Part shown: positions 11,743-23,789 of the stretch, in pieces | Numbering within the stretch: position 1 is the first letter of the stretch | How the letters are laid out: the number at the start of each line of letters is the position of its first letter | Origin: Zoopage sp. CT-All | Lineage: Eukaryota; Zoopagomycota; Zoopagomycetes; Zoopagales; Zoopagaceae | Assembly: GCA_004114245.1 (NCBI GenBank) | Contig: QZWS01000055.1 | Coordinates: 1 to 32,919, forward strand | Length of the DNA stretch: 32,919 nucleotides | Direction: 5' to 3' | Made by a program: the position numbers and the translations under genes | Notes under the pieces: model-generated | What the model was told of the DNA's origin: nothing | What the model saw: only the letters and a program-made list of their open reading frames with translations | The model's database searches: none

Positions 11743-13280
11743 GGTCGCGTAACCCGTGCGACGCAAAGAGAAGATAGAATTACATGCGGTGGACCCTTCG
11801 GGAGACGCCAAGTTGTACGAGCGTCTGCATGAGTGTCGGTGATAATATTGATTTGCATGCGCGCGAGGGTTGTATCGATGCATGAAGCATGCGGATGCAG
11901 GCGAATAATAATGGCGATGCTCAGGAAGCAGGTGCGCACACTATCAGGGCGTATCCATCTCATTTGACCGTGTTCCTTCCCGGTCAAGGTCTATTTATAT
12001 GGGTTGTTTGTGGGTGGTGGAGAGCGCAAGGTGAAGCAATTGAGGGTTGAGGCAAAATCAGGGGGATGCACTATGTACAGGGCAGGGCATGGTGCAGCTC
12101 TCTTCAGCTCGGCTTTTTTGTCTTTTTTTTCTTTTGCTTCTTTGCCCCACACACCCCTCGCATGCGCGATGTCTATCCACGCTGCTCTTCTGCGTTCTTT
12201 TTTTTGTTTCTCCACAGGGTGACATGGCTCATGGCTCATGGCTCTTGGCTGCGAGGACGGATTTGTAAGGGTTCCCTCCTAACCCCTGGAGCCCAGCGAA
12301 AAAAAAAGAGAGCATGCGGGGGCAGGATCGGGACAGGGGCTTGAGTATCCCTTTGGTCGAGAAATACAACAAAAAGTATACGGAAAAGAAGAGTGACCAT
12401 GACGTTCCGTCTGAACTGTCTGAGACAGTTCCATACGCGCAGAGTGCCTGTTTGGGCCAAAGCGATGCGGATTGCCACGTTCCCGAACTGAATGGGCTTC
12501 TGCTGACACCACGATGCAGTGGCATCAAGAAGGGCATCATGAAGAACGACGAGTGTGAATGTGTGAATGTGTGAATGTGTGTGTACGAGTACTGTGGGAG
12601 TAGAATGAAGGGTAGCAAAGGGACCATTCAAGCCAAAGAGAAGGCAGACCCGTGCTGCCCCATGGGCGGGATGCTGAGAAAAAAAAAAAAGAAAAAAAAT
12701 ATTTCGCTCCTTGTTTTCTTTTTCCACTTGCCTTTTTTTTTTTTTTTTAATTCTTTTTCCAACCCCATTTCCCATCCCTTTTTTTAATCTGTCTGCCATC
12801 ACTGGCACCTCTTTGTCCATCGTCTGCTGTCGCTCCCATCACCCACTCCGCCTTTTTTGCATACCCCGTACCCGTCTCTTTGTTCTCATCGCAGCACACA
12901 ACAGCACACACACTCTGTAGTACAATCGGTACAATCTTGTTCTTCCCTCGTCTCTTTAATCGCTCACATCGTCTCTCTCGCAGATACCCGTGTAGCTTGC
13001 ACAAGCGCGCTCTTGTCGTTGGCTATCCATCATATACCCTTCCCAACTTGCATCCCCAGCATCCCCTACCATCCTCCAGCATCTACAAACGACCAGAGTC
13101 GCTTCTCTGTCCTCCCACCCTTTTTTAATCTCCTGGTCTGGATCACGCGCTTGTTTTCCTTATTTTTTTTTTGTCTGTGATTGCACGAGTCATTTGACCT
13201 TGGTCCCTGGCTGTACTTTCCCAGCCCGATATCCCTAGCAAGCAAAAGGGATTTAACTACACGTCGGGGTCGATTGATCC
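11743..13280. other. Intergenic: 3' end of phosphatase gene and leader/promoter of Polo kinase
   Basis: About 1.5 kb with no supported gene. It includes T-rich and A-rich runs (around 12110-12135, 12299-12307, 12680-12700 and 12731-12750), a short GTGTGAAT tandem repeat near 12551-12585, and a small perfect inverted repeat with 8-bp arms at 12413-12431. From about 12,750 onward the sequence is strongly pyrimidine-rich on the + strand, as is common in fungal promoters and 5' UTRs just before the kinase start. A minus-strand open frame at 12236-12820 is low-complexity and has no recognisable domain. Confidence 0.5.
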
Positions 13281-16200
13281 ATGGCATCCTACACCACGCC
13301 GTTGTCTGCCCCACGGCGACAGCAGCAAATGACCACACCATCAGCAGCCGAGCGAGCTCTGAATGCCTCATCCGCCAATACCCACTCTCCACAGCAGCAG
13401 CAGCAGCAGCAGCAGCAGGCTACCAGTCGCGCTTCTCAGAACCTGCAGCAACGCAACGCGTTTTCGCCCGCCTCGTCTCTCACTTCGTCCTCATCGCGGT
13501 CTCATACCAACTCAAATACCCCCGCTGGACAACAACAACAACAACAGCAGCAGCAGCAGCAGCAGAGCGGTATTCCGAAGAGCAGGATAGGGTCGGTCTC
13601 GTCTATTCCAACTGTAGCCAGCACGACGGGCTCGGCAACAACAGCCCCCGGTCGCAGGTTACAGTATCAGCTGCCTGTATCCAGTCGTCTAGACGGGCAC
13701 CATTTCATGCCGTCGCCTTCACAGCCTCAGCAGCAGCAGCAGCCCTCTGTGCAAGGGTCTGGAAACATCCGGCCGCCCTATTATGCTCACGGTGGACAGA
13801 GTGGACAGGGTGGACAAGGTGGTATTTCGTCGTCTCTCCCGGTCATGGGAACACCTTCCACTGCTGGTCTGTCCCACCAGCAGCCCAAACAGAGGCAGCG
13901 ACCTGTACATATGGGATACGGCCATAGTCTCGCCCGACATGCCAGCGCAGGAGTCATAGGAGGCGGAGGAGGATCAAGTCTTCGCGGACAACACTCCAAC
14001 ACGAACCCAAACACTAATACCATGGGTGCCGGCGGGATGATGACCACTAATGTCACCAATACCAACACGCAGATGGGCACCACCACCAACGTGAACATGA
14101 ACATGAATACCCAGACCCAGACAGGCACCACCAACATCGACAAGCCAAAGACGCGGAAAAAGGACAAGCCGCCAAAGGTCCCACCCCCAGAGACCATCCG
14201 GGACAACACCGGGCAGATGTCCTATAACCGAGGTCCCAATCTAGGCGAGGTACACGGGCGACTGACTCTTTTCTCTGAAACATGGACGTGCGACTGTACA
14301 ACAAGAGGACTAACACCTTAACCGCTCCTCGCAACGCTCTTTGCAATGCCATGTACAAAATAACAGGGAGGTTTTGCCAGCTGTTACATGATATCGGATC
14401 AAAAGAATGACCGGTATGCTGCCAAAGTCATCCAAAAGTCCGAGCTGCTGACGCACAAGACCAAGCAGAAGGCAAGCGAATGCAAATTATTGGAAACCCT
14501 CATGTCCGCTGTGACATTGACAAGAACGCATTCGCTAACAACTCTATATCCATCTGGGCGACTTTTATTTACTTTCAATAGCTCTTTGCAGAGATCAAAG
14601 TCCACCAGTCGATGGTCCATGAAAATATCGTCAAGTACTACCACTGCTTTGAGGACGACGACTTTGTATACCTGGTGCTCGAACTCTGCGAAAGCAAGGT
14701 AAGCCCTGCTGTCTGATTGTTGTGTTGCCGTCATTTCAGAACCATGATGGACCCCACGCTGCTAGCTAATAGGCGTTGCTTTGAACCATATGCAATGTAG
14801 ACGCTCATGGAACTCATCAAGCGGAGAAAACGACTCACGGAGCCCGAGGTCCGGTTCTACATGAAGGAGATCGTAGCAGGATGTGCGTATATGCATCACC
14901 ACAAAGTCATCCATCGCGACTTGAAGCTAGGGAACGTCTTTTTGACGCGCGAGCTGCACTGTCGCATTGGCGATTTCGGTCTTGCGGCCGTAATTTTGAA
15001 CGACGAGCGCAAAAAGTAAGTGATATTTTTCGCGTCCAGGAAGGGATTCGACGGACAGGAAGACGATCAAACAAAAAAAGTCTCGCAGCTTTGTACGGGA
15101 TATGGCGCACCATGTTTCTGACATTCATTTTGTGGCCCTCGGTATAAACAAAATAGGACTATCTGCGGTACACCAAATTACATTGCGCCCGAGATTTTGT
15201 TTGACACAGAGAATGGACACAGCTACCAGGCCGACATTTGGTCTGTCGGCGTTATCATGTACACGCTCCTCATCGGAAAGCCGCCATTTCAGACGCCAGA
15301 AGTTAAAGGCATCTACAAGTACGTGTTTGCATATGTGCCAGTGTATGTGTTACGCAATGAGATTTGTTCAAAACCAAGACCACTCATGCCTGCCTGGCCA
15401 TTCTTGTTGTATATAGGAAAATTCGCGACTGTAACTATGTGTTTCCAGAGGACATTCCTGTCTCGGAAGAGGCAAGAAATCTTGTCGCTGCCCTACTCAA
15501 CCCACGACCAGGTACTCTACTCTTGCCGCGCATATTTTTGCGATCTCTTTTCTTCTGGAAACCTCATTCCCTTCTTAACCCATATGAAATCTCTACTAGA
15601 ATCCCGACCATCCATGGCTGATGTTCTGGAGGACGACTTTTTCACATGTGGATACTGCCCCGAGCGGCTGGATAGAAAGACATTGTACTCGACGCCTAGC
15701 TTTGTACAGGAGGAGATTCAGTGGCGCGAGCAGCATCAAAATACAGAATTTCTAGATGGGTCAGACCCACTCGAGGCTGATGGCGATGTCATCAAAGAAG
15801 AGGAGTACGTACCCAACCCGCACATGCCAGGCAGGGCTGCACCACCACGGCACCAGCAACTTCACTGTGATCAAACGTCCTTTGATGACCCCTTCGCAGG
15901 TCAGCAGCCACAGAGTAGGCGGCCGTCAGCAATCGACCCGGAGCAGTTGACGGAGGTCAAAGTCAAGGAACCCAGTAGTCCTACTCCTCAGCCGCGTTTA
16001 ACCCCAGGCGCACCCACACGAACGATACCCTCCGGCAACCGACAGCAACAACAACAGCCTAAAGGATCACCGGGATCAGAGAATGCACCACGATTTCACT
16101 ATGGGGAGCAGGTCAGGATGGAGATGCTTGATGGTGACAGGGTGACAACGGAGATTAGAACCATCAACGTCCCTCGAGCAGCAGCGGGACCTATGGGAGG

Positions 16201-19200
16201 CCGTCTTGCGCCCAACTTTCAGCAGTACTCCCAGGCGCATGCTCGTTTGCACAAGGAGGAACATAATCGTCAACAACTCAACGCGACCTCACTGACTGGA
16301 AATGAGACTTCCAACTCGGTCTCGGCCTCAGTCTCAGCCTCGGTCTCGACCCTCCATCAGCACCAACTTCAAGGATCCTCGGCGGCCACGGCGTCCAGGA
16401 ACGCGACACTAAACATGCCGTCGCAAGCTGGCCAGATGTCTGTTTCCAGATCTGGAATCATGGCGTCCGGAGCACAGTCATTCACTGGCGGTCGTCATGA
16501 GCCTGGCTCAGGGATGTCAGCTTCGGTTCCAACCCTACCCACATCTGGTAGTTTGCCTCTTTCTTCAAGGTTACCAGTCCCAAAGACACGTCAAAGCAGC
16601 ACACTGGCCCTGAACCCAGCATCCCTCTATAAACAACCCGGTGTGGACCATCAGCCGCAGATGATGTCGACCCCAACGAGAACTGGCTTTGGATTCGCAC
16701 CCTCGCCCACATCATCCAAAGTCGCATCTTCGTCTCCAAGGCCTGCGAGCTCTATGACCATGGGAGGATCTACGCCCAATCTAGGGGCCATTTCGAAGCA
16801 AGCACCAAGCATGCAAGGCGATTTCCATCAGCAGCCTCACTCGCCTTCGCCCATCAGCAGGAGACGGTCATCCGACATGGCCAGCATTCAAAGTGGATCC
16901 ACGTTTGGCAAGTCTGTGTATTCTCGTCGACAGGAAACCATCAATCGCCAGCAGCAGAGATTACGGGAGATGCAGTGGACTCCTCCCCGGGCGCAGGAAC
17001 GTAATTCAACTGGTGCTCGGTACGAGGATTTCATGGTGACCGATATTGACACGGACATGGAAACGGAACTCCAACGGGATCATGACATGCCTCAACACCT
17101 GGATCTGCTGGTCGACAAGATGTCTGAAATGCCACCGTCACCATTTGTTCGCCGGGGCAGTGCTCAGCCGCTCCAGGGACAATCGCGAGATACGAGCGGA
17201 AGACCTGGTGGTCTTGGAGTGACCACACCATCGACTACTCTCATTCAAACGGTTCATGGAGTTGAAAGACCTGCAAGCGCGATGCAGCGGACCTTTAGTC
17301 AGGAGCGAGAATTCTCCGAGACCAACCGAGGTTTGGAGTCGCCCCGAAAGGTCTCGAGAACGCTGCACTCTCAGTCGCACTCACACTCGCTGTCGCAATC
17401 GCATTCGCAAGGATATCTGAGATCTCAACCCCAGCAGCAACATTCGTTCCTTGTGCAGTCGAACCAACATGGATCATCGTCCTCTCCCAATACTCCCAAC
17501 ACGCTCAAACATCATTCGTCGCAGCCACTACCTTCACCCTCTGCATCGCACTTTCATCAGAGGCACAACCATCGTGCATCGCGTGAATGGCCGGCAGACA
17601 TGATGGGTCTTGGGCTTGGATTGACCGAGCAGGAGCATTACGACGACGCCGCTGGGCAGAACACCAACCCAACTCAGTCTCAATATGCGCATCTTGGACG
17701 CCCATCTCTCTCAGCACAGCCCTCGCAATCCTCCCCACACATGAGACAGTCGAGTGGCACATACGAGTTGGGATCTAAAGAGGCAGAGGTGATGGGTCAG
17801 GTTGGCGGCATGGTGACTTCAACAGAGACTCGGGAGAACATGCACATGGACGACGATGACCAATACCAGTCTGACTCTCTGCACCAACAGCAGCAGCAGC
17901 AACAGTTGCATAATCAAAAGCAGCTGATGCAGCGGTCCCCTTCGCAATCTCAGGATCCCTACAGATACCAGTTCACTAGCCCCCTGCAGAGGCGGAATCA
18001 AGAGGCCAAGCAGCAGCAGCAACAGATGCAGCAGCAACAGATGCAGCGATCTTTGCATTATTCCCAATCGTCTCCTCGCGCTGCCGAGCCTGGATCGCCT
18101 TTGGCCAGTTCGACGTCATCCTCAGGATATGCCGTCAGAGTAGAACCAGTTTCCAACTCTGGGTCATTGTCAGTTTCAGGATCTCACTCACGAGCACCTT
18201 CTCAGACACGCGAAGAACTGAATGCGCACCAGTCTCAACCCCAGTCACGATCCAGCTCTTGGTCACGATCGCAATCCACGCAGCATCAATCGCATTCTCA
18301 GCGACAGCAGGAGGATGCCAAACGACTGTCGCTACATGCTGCAACCCCGCCACGCCGTTCGCACCCCTCAGACTCTTTCGGTGGCGACGAAGGCAATACG
18401 TCTAGAGACGTCCAGGAACCACTGGAGGAGTCTTCGGTGGAGCACAGCTCGACCAGGGATGAATACGACGATCAAGGAACACGGCAGTTGACTCGCTCGA
18501 ATAGTTTGCGTCATCAGTCTCAGTCCCAACCTCGGTCGCAGGGTCGAGCCCAGCAGGAGCAGAAACTGCTTGACTCGCCGCAGGAGAATGCTCATGCAGG
18601 GAACAGTGGTGATAACAACACCAGCAATAATAACAACAATGTCAATAAGCTGAGCAATGAGACGACTATGGCAGGCATGAGCTCTGGCGGTCATTCGGAT
18701 GAGCAGGATCATGTGGAGGTACCTTCGACGAGCTGTGTCACGACCACGTCGCTGTCCCTCATCTCGATGAACCATCCACAGCAACCGGAGCCCCAGAAAC
18801 AGCCTCCGTCGCCAGCTTTGCCACCCAACCCGCTCGATCTGGGCATGTCGGCGCAAACGGACCCTGGATGTCGTGAGGAGGTCGAGAGATATCTGAGGAC
18901 GATGGTCAAGGCCAGACAGGAGGGAATGTTGGGCTTGCCAGAATCGGGTCGCAGGGCTCATGTGCCTGAAGCCCCGACAGTGTTCTTGACCCGATGGATC
19001 AAGTATGAGCGCTATGGCGTTGGATGGCATCTGGCCAACGGAGTCATTGGCGTGCGCTGTAACGACATTATCACCTTGGTGCTTTCGCCCAATGGAGAGT
19101 AAGTGCCATTAGTATATGTTACAACAGTGTTAACAACCTGCCTGCAGCTGTGACGATTGTTACTAACCGCCTCATACGTATCTGTGGAATAGTGATATCG

Positions 19201-21473
19201 AGATTATTCAGATGCCCACGAAACGGAAATCTGCGTCCGGTCACAATTCTTTGGAAACTGCAGGCCCATCAAGCGCTGAGGCGATCGAGGCCCTGACAGA
19301 GACGGTCGATGGCTGGGTTGCGCGGGACTTTTATGAGGGATGGGACCACGACGACTTTTTGGCGCAGCTGGAACACACGTACTGCCGAATGAACCGATAC
19401 CCACCACGGTTCGACAAAAAGATCCGGATCCTCACCTCGTTCCGCAACTATATGATTCAGATGCTGACTGGACTCCCGCCCTGGGCCTACGAGGACGTTG
19501 GGCTCACGCGAGATCTTCCGTTCTTGACGGATTTCTTTCAAGCACCGCATGTGGTTGCACGGCTCAGCAACGGCATCGTTCAGGTAAGTCATGACCCCCC
19601 ATCGAAGTGCCATGGATTCGACGGCTCTTTTGAAGTGTTTATCTAACTGTCTCTGAACACTACTGGTGTAACATGCAAACCATAGGTCAATTTTGTGGAC
19701 CATACAAAGGTCATCCTCTCTGATCGTGGTCGGGTGTTGACATTTATCGACGGCGAGGAAAAGCCGCGGCGGTTGACCATGACCGTTCACCAGGCTCTCA
19801 CACCCGAATACTTTTACGACCCCAAGGATGAGGCGGACCAGAACTTGCTCATTCAGACGGAGCTCGATCAGATTGCAGTGTATCAGGAGCATCGGCAGCA
19901 GCAGCGGGATTTGAGAATGACGAGCGTGACCGATGAGGATATGATGACCATGAGCTCTAGAGATGAGAGTCTGGGATATGAGGACTCTGAGGAGAGCGGC
20001 CACAAGAGAAAGCTTGGAATGATGAGCATTGACAGTGCACCTTCCGGACTGGAGAGGTTGGGCTACAGGGAAACTCGACCTGTGTTCAACCCAGAGACAG
20101 ATCATGATCTTGTTCTGTTCCCCCGACCAAAATTGGTCGCCAAGAACCGACGCCGCAAATCGCGTTATCAGCACCATGAGCAACAGCAGCAGGACGATCA
20201 GGACCAGCAGCCGTCTTCCAAGAATCTGCTAGAGTTGGATGCTTCGCAGCAGGATCTTGTCGATATTACGACCGCGGATGAGACCGCCGTGATCAGTCAA
20301 TTGACGTTCAAGCAGCTTCATGAGCAGATTGTTCGCCGTTTGCGATTGACGCAGCGGTTGTTGCAGAATCGCAGGATTGAGTTGGCAGAGGAACAACGTC
20401 GCGACAGACTGGAGCGGGAGCAAGCCTTTAGGGAAGGCGGCGAGGACAATAAGGCACGCCGGGAGAGACGTGAGCGCGAACGCGCCAAGGAAAAGGGCAA
20501 GAAGCAGCACTCTTCGCAGGAGAAGGAGCACAAGGAAAAGAAGGAGAGGACCAAGGACAAGAAATCCGAAAATCAGCACCAGCATGATCAAAGGGGTTCT
20601 AGTTCGAACAGTCTGTCTCCAGGAGGTTTGGTCGGTCAAGGGCGAGACAGTAGAAGCCCTCGAGCGGAATCTGTCACACGACTGTCTTCGTCGCCTGCGT
20701 TGGGTTCTCTGGACAACACGGAGAGCACAGCAAGGTTGAAGGGCAAGGACAATGACGATCACCTGTTCAAGGTTCCTCAACCACCACTTGTGCGCCATGC
20801 CTCTGAGGGCGGTGCCGCGGTGGGCAAGACCAAAAAATCGTATGACTTGTCTCTCAAGAGCGTTCAGCAGCATTTGGCGCGTCTGCAGCAGCAGGAACAG
20901 CCACAATCGCCCACCAACAGTGGCAGCAGCAGGCGGCATCATGGACGACACACCCGCAGCCACACCGATAACATCAAGTTTGACAGCAAGTATTCGCCCC
21001 CGCGCGACACTCCTTCTGTGATGCGCCATTATGGCAGCAGCGACCACAATGGCAATGGCAACGGCAACGGCAACGGCAACAACCATCATAACCCGAACTA
21101 TGGGTCGTCCTCGTTCTCGTCATCGGACTCGTCCTCATTTGTGTCGTCTGGTTTCGGTGTACCGAATGAGCGAAGCCTGAGTTTGAGCAGCAGCCAGTTC
21201 CGTGCACAAGGGTCTGTCCAAGCACAGGCACAGCTGCAAGCGCAGGGACAAGGGCTAGAGGAATCGGAGCAAGGCATTGGCTTGAGCAGGGGCCGCGGCA
21301 GAGGCAGGGATGCGAGTGGTGAGCAGGAAGGGAACCGGGGTCGCAAGCGGTTGTCGCAGCCCACGTCGTTACAGCACCTAGGACCCAATTCACCGATACC
21401 CTCATCGACACCACAGTTTGATGACGAGGTCATGGCTGTGGGACCGCGTTTGTCGCTGTCGCCGACGTTGTGA
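13281..21473 (+). CDS. CDC5: Polo-like kinase with giant linker and tail
   Basis: Nine exons: 13281-14249, 14367-14471, 14582-14698, 14801-15015, 15157-15318, 15417-15511, 15600-19098, 19193-19583 and 19686-21473. They encode 2,446 aa with all junctions in phase. Residues 1-315 are Gln/Ser/Thr/Asn-rich. The kinase domain (about 318-590) has LGEGGFASCY, YAAK (Lys343), HRDLKLGN (Asp437), DFG (Asp455) and [14 protein letters not shown], whose Thr470 matches the Polo T-loop threonine. A low-complexity Gln/Ser/His linker runs to about 1,680. Polo box 1 starts at [17 protein letters not shown] with the conserved Trp; polo box 2 has VDHTKVIL with the His and Lys that grip phosphopeptide. A 520-aa charged, Ser/Gln-rich tail follows. 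Polo kinases usually have about 600-700 aa and drive mitotic entry, spindle function and cytokinesis. Intron 2 (14472-14581) uses a GC donor. The start at 13281 is the first ATG of the open exon. Confidence 0.9.
14472..14581 (+). other. GC-AG intron in the Polo kinase gene
   Basis: The exon ends CAGAAG and the intron opens GCAAGC and closes TTTCAATAG. This junction joins THKTKQK directly to [10 protein letters not shown], which matches the Polo kinase N-lobe order. Reading through instead adds residues unlike the family. It is the second GC donor found in the window. Confidence 0.75.
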
Positions 21474-21490
21474 ATAGGACCTTTTTGACA

Positions 21491-21496
21491 AATAAA
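21491..21496 (+). terminator. Polyadenylation signal AATAAA of the Polo kinase gene
   Basis: A canonical AATAAA lies 18 bp after the kinase stop codon and runs into AATAAAATAAAG. This is a plausible 3'-end signal, though fungal signals are loose. Confidence 0.45.
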
Positions 21497-21764
21497 ATAA
21501 AGTACAAAGAGGTACCTTGTTTTTCAGGATGTTACGTACGTGCTTCCTTCCAAGGGGCGGTACGATGTACTTGGGTGGATATGAAAAATGGCCTAGTAAT
21601 GAGAGTTAGAGGCACGCTAAAAAGAGGAGAGACACCACTTCTGAAGAATAGGGGATGGAAAGATGCGGTGAAGAGAGGAGAGACGCAGTACAAACGTATC
21701 TGGCGAACGAAGCGCGGTTGCAACGTCATGTGTTTGCATAGCTTTCAGCAACTTTAATTCTATG

Positions 21765-22796
21765 CTAGGATTTCAAGTCAGCAAACCAGATTTGATTGTT
21801 TCCAATGTCAAACACTGTGTATACGTTCTGCAGAAAGGAGGTGCCGATAATACCAGCGCCAATGCCAGTGTCCATCCCGACAATGCTTCCAATACAGTCA
21901 GTGCTGCCTGCTGACACCTTTCCTAGGTTCAACGTCTCCTTGCTCATCTTGAACGACTTGCCGCCAAAAGTCAACGCTACTGAGGGGAAGTTATCGCAAG
22001 GAAAAGTATAATAGCCGGATCCTACTGTTGATGAGGCATCTTGCCCCCCATTTCTATCATAGAATTGTTTCGCTTGTTCCGGTGTAAGAGTTATCATGGA
22101 CGAGCCTGTGTCAATAATTACATCTAAGCCGGAAACAACCAGTTCCCCGCTCACCACGATCGCATCCAATTGCGTCTGCCAGAATCCTTGGCGAGTGACA
22201 GGGATAATCGTAAATTCACCTGTATACAGGTCGACGTTTGTGCCGCCCACCATGAGCTCGGAACCGGTTGCAGCTAATTTGAACGCGAAAACCGGTGCGT
22301 CCAGCTGGCCTTGGGATATCAACGTCCCCATCACCGGAGGCGCTGGAAAACCGCTGATGGACTCGAACGCCAGACCCAGGACTCCGTCGGCTGGGAAGTT
22401 CGGACTCTGAAAATCGGATGAATAATGAGTCGCGACTCCTAGAGTCTGATCTGTGGCTAGAAATCCACCAATGCTGACGGTATCGCTGAACTGGTCGCCG
22501 GAGACTGCAGATCCATCGCTGAATTTCAAATCGAAGGGCTTTCCGAGATCTTGAGCCGTCGACGACGACGCGGTGTCATACCGCGTGTGTTCGTCACACG
22601 TTGCATCACAGCTTTTGCCTGGAAGGATGAGATCAGCACTGCCTGTGTCGAACACGACAGAGAACTGCACCGGCGGAGTGCCTACGCTTATCTGGCCGTA
22701 CCACGCTACATTGTCGTCGTTCGTCAAGGGTATCGAAACACCGGCACTGTATGCAGCGTTTATGGCCACCGCAAGGATCAGCGAAAGGCGTTTCAT
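21765..22796 (-). CDS. Secreted pepsin-family (A1) aspartic protease
   Basis: Single exon, 343 aa. Residues 1-18 (MKRLSLILAVAINAAYSA) form a clear signal peptide. The two catalytic motifs are VVFDTGSADL (Asp50) and VIIDTGSSMITL (Asp229). Other A1 landmarks are the FPADGVLGLAF loop, cysteine pairs C63/C67 and C267/C301, and the C-terminal GIIGTSFLQNVYTVFD and IWFAD strands. It should be an extracellular endopeptidase. Two oddities: only about 12 residues separate the signal peptide from the mature core (WYGQISVGTPP), so the usual 40-50-aa propeptide is missing; and the flap motif that normally holds the catalytic-flap Tyr (YGTGS type) reads FSDGS, with Phe92 in that place. The gene converges on the Polo kinase gene, about 290 bp stop to stop. 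Confidence 0.88.
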   Translation of the reverse strand: MKRLSLILAVAINAAYSAGVSIPLTNDDNVAWYGQISVGTPPVQFSVVFDTGSADLILPGKSCDATCDEHTRYDTASSSTAQDLGKPFDLKFSDGSAVSGDQFSDTVSIGGFLATDQTLGVATHYSSDFQSPNFPADGVLGLAFESISGFPAPPVMGTLISQGQLDAPVFAFKLAATGSELMVGGTNVDLYTGEFTIIPVTRQGFWQTQLDAIVVSGELVVSGLDVIIDTGSSMITLTPEQAKQFYDRNGGQDASSTVGSGYYTFPCDNFPSVALTFGGKSFKMSKETLNLGKVSAGSTDCIGSIVGMDTGIGAGIIGTSFLQNVYTVFDIGNNQIWFADLKS

Positions 22797-23200
22797 ACTT
22801 AATCAGCGAAAGCAGACAGAGAATGCTGGTCAGGAAATCGAAAAAAGTAGAAAAATAAACCTCCACCTATCGTATTACCCCACAAGCACAAACGCAAACG
22901 TCCTGTCAATTTATCATACAAACGTCTGTTCGAGAACATGGAGATGTGTACGCGGGGTGTGCAGTACCTTTTGTGAATGTTTTCCGTGAGCGTTCCCGAT
23001 AAGGTCCGTCCGGGGCACTCTTGCGAGGGTTCTGCGAAGGATATCGATCGTGTAACGGCTTTAGTAACAATGCTGGCGATGATCCTTGAAAGTACTTACT
23101 GTGAGCGTTGAGGATTGTTGCAGATCGAGAAGTTTGTGGCAGGATGAGGTACAGGACGCTGGGGTGCGACTCCTTTATATACAATCGGATTCTTGTCATT
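22797..23200 (-). promoter_or_regulatory. Protease promoter and 5' UTR, with possible leader intron
   Basis: Reading toward the protease, a TATATAAA box lies at 23181-23174. A strong donor-like CA|GTAAGTACT begins at 23099. Acceptor-like sites occur at about 22926 (TCTCGAACAG) and 22826 (TTTCCTGACCAG). The nearly 380-bp distance from TATA box to ATG is long for a fungal leader and would be explained by a 5' UTR intron. Which acceptor is used, and whether the intron exists, cannot be decided from sequence. Confidence 0.4.
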
Positions 23201-23789
23201 CCACAATGGGAAGAGTAACCTAATCAGTATCATGCACATTTGGTAAGAGAGCTAACCAGGGGCACACACCACTCCTACTTGAGCTAGAATAAAACGATCC
23301 AGGGTACACTGAGGAAGTGAGAGATTCTAAAAGAATATGGTGAGTAAAGAGACTCGCCAAATGGCCTAAGGCCAGCTAGAAAAAGAAGACGGAGAGGACA
23401 TGATGATAAAGAAGGAGATGCTGTTGGAGAGGGTTTGAAAAACAACGTATCAAGCATGCCGAGCCTTACGGGATGATCAAAGGGACGGGGGATAGAAGGG
23501 CACTATTGAGGTCAAGGGGGTTCTGGGGAGGAGATAGAGAAGGGGGATGCTAAAAACAAAGATGCTGGAGCGCCCTGAATGAGAGGGCTTTACCTAAAAA
23601 AAAAGTTTTCAGTCCATGTACACATGCAGCACGATCTGGATTCACTGCAACTGTAGGGTATTAGGCTACAATTCGCAACACACATTTCCCACGCTGTGAA
23701 CGTGTGCAAGAACCATATCCTCGATCGAGCAACCTCCTCTGCCCATCCACTCCCCCTCCCGGTCCAAGAGCTTTTTGCGGCCTTCATTC
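23201..23789. other. Intergenic, no gene seen
   Basis: About 590 bp, purine-rich on the + strand between roughly 23,300 and 23,580, then an A run at 23597-23605. No convincing coding or RNA gene was found. It marks the change from the ordered gene region to the duplication-rich region. Confidence 0.5.

Noticed and set aside
12413-12431. Perfect 8-bp inverted repeat with 3-bp loop
   Set aside because: Short, isolated, and not followed by any feature; fungal genes do not use such hairpins as terminators.
12236-12820. 194-codon minus-strand frame in the intergenic region
   Set aside because: Runs through homopolymer tracts (Lys-rich and Phe-rich stretches) and simple repeats; no domain.
18368-19030. 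220-codon minus-strand frame inside the Polo kinase linker
   Set aside because: Antisense shadow of the Gln/Ser-rich coding exon; no domain, no splice or promoter support.
20229-21089. 286-codon minus-strand frame opposite the kinase tail
   Set aside because: Rich in Val/Ala/Leu because it mirrors repetitive coding sequence; no recognisable protein.
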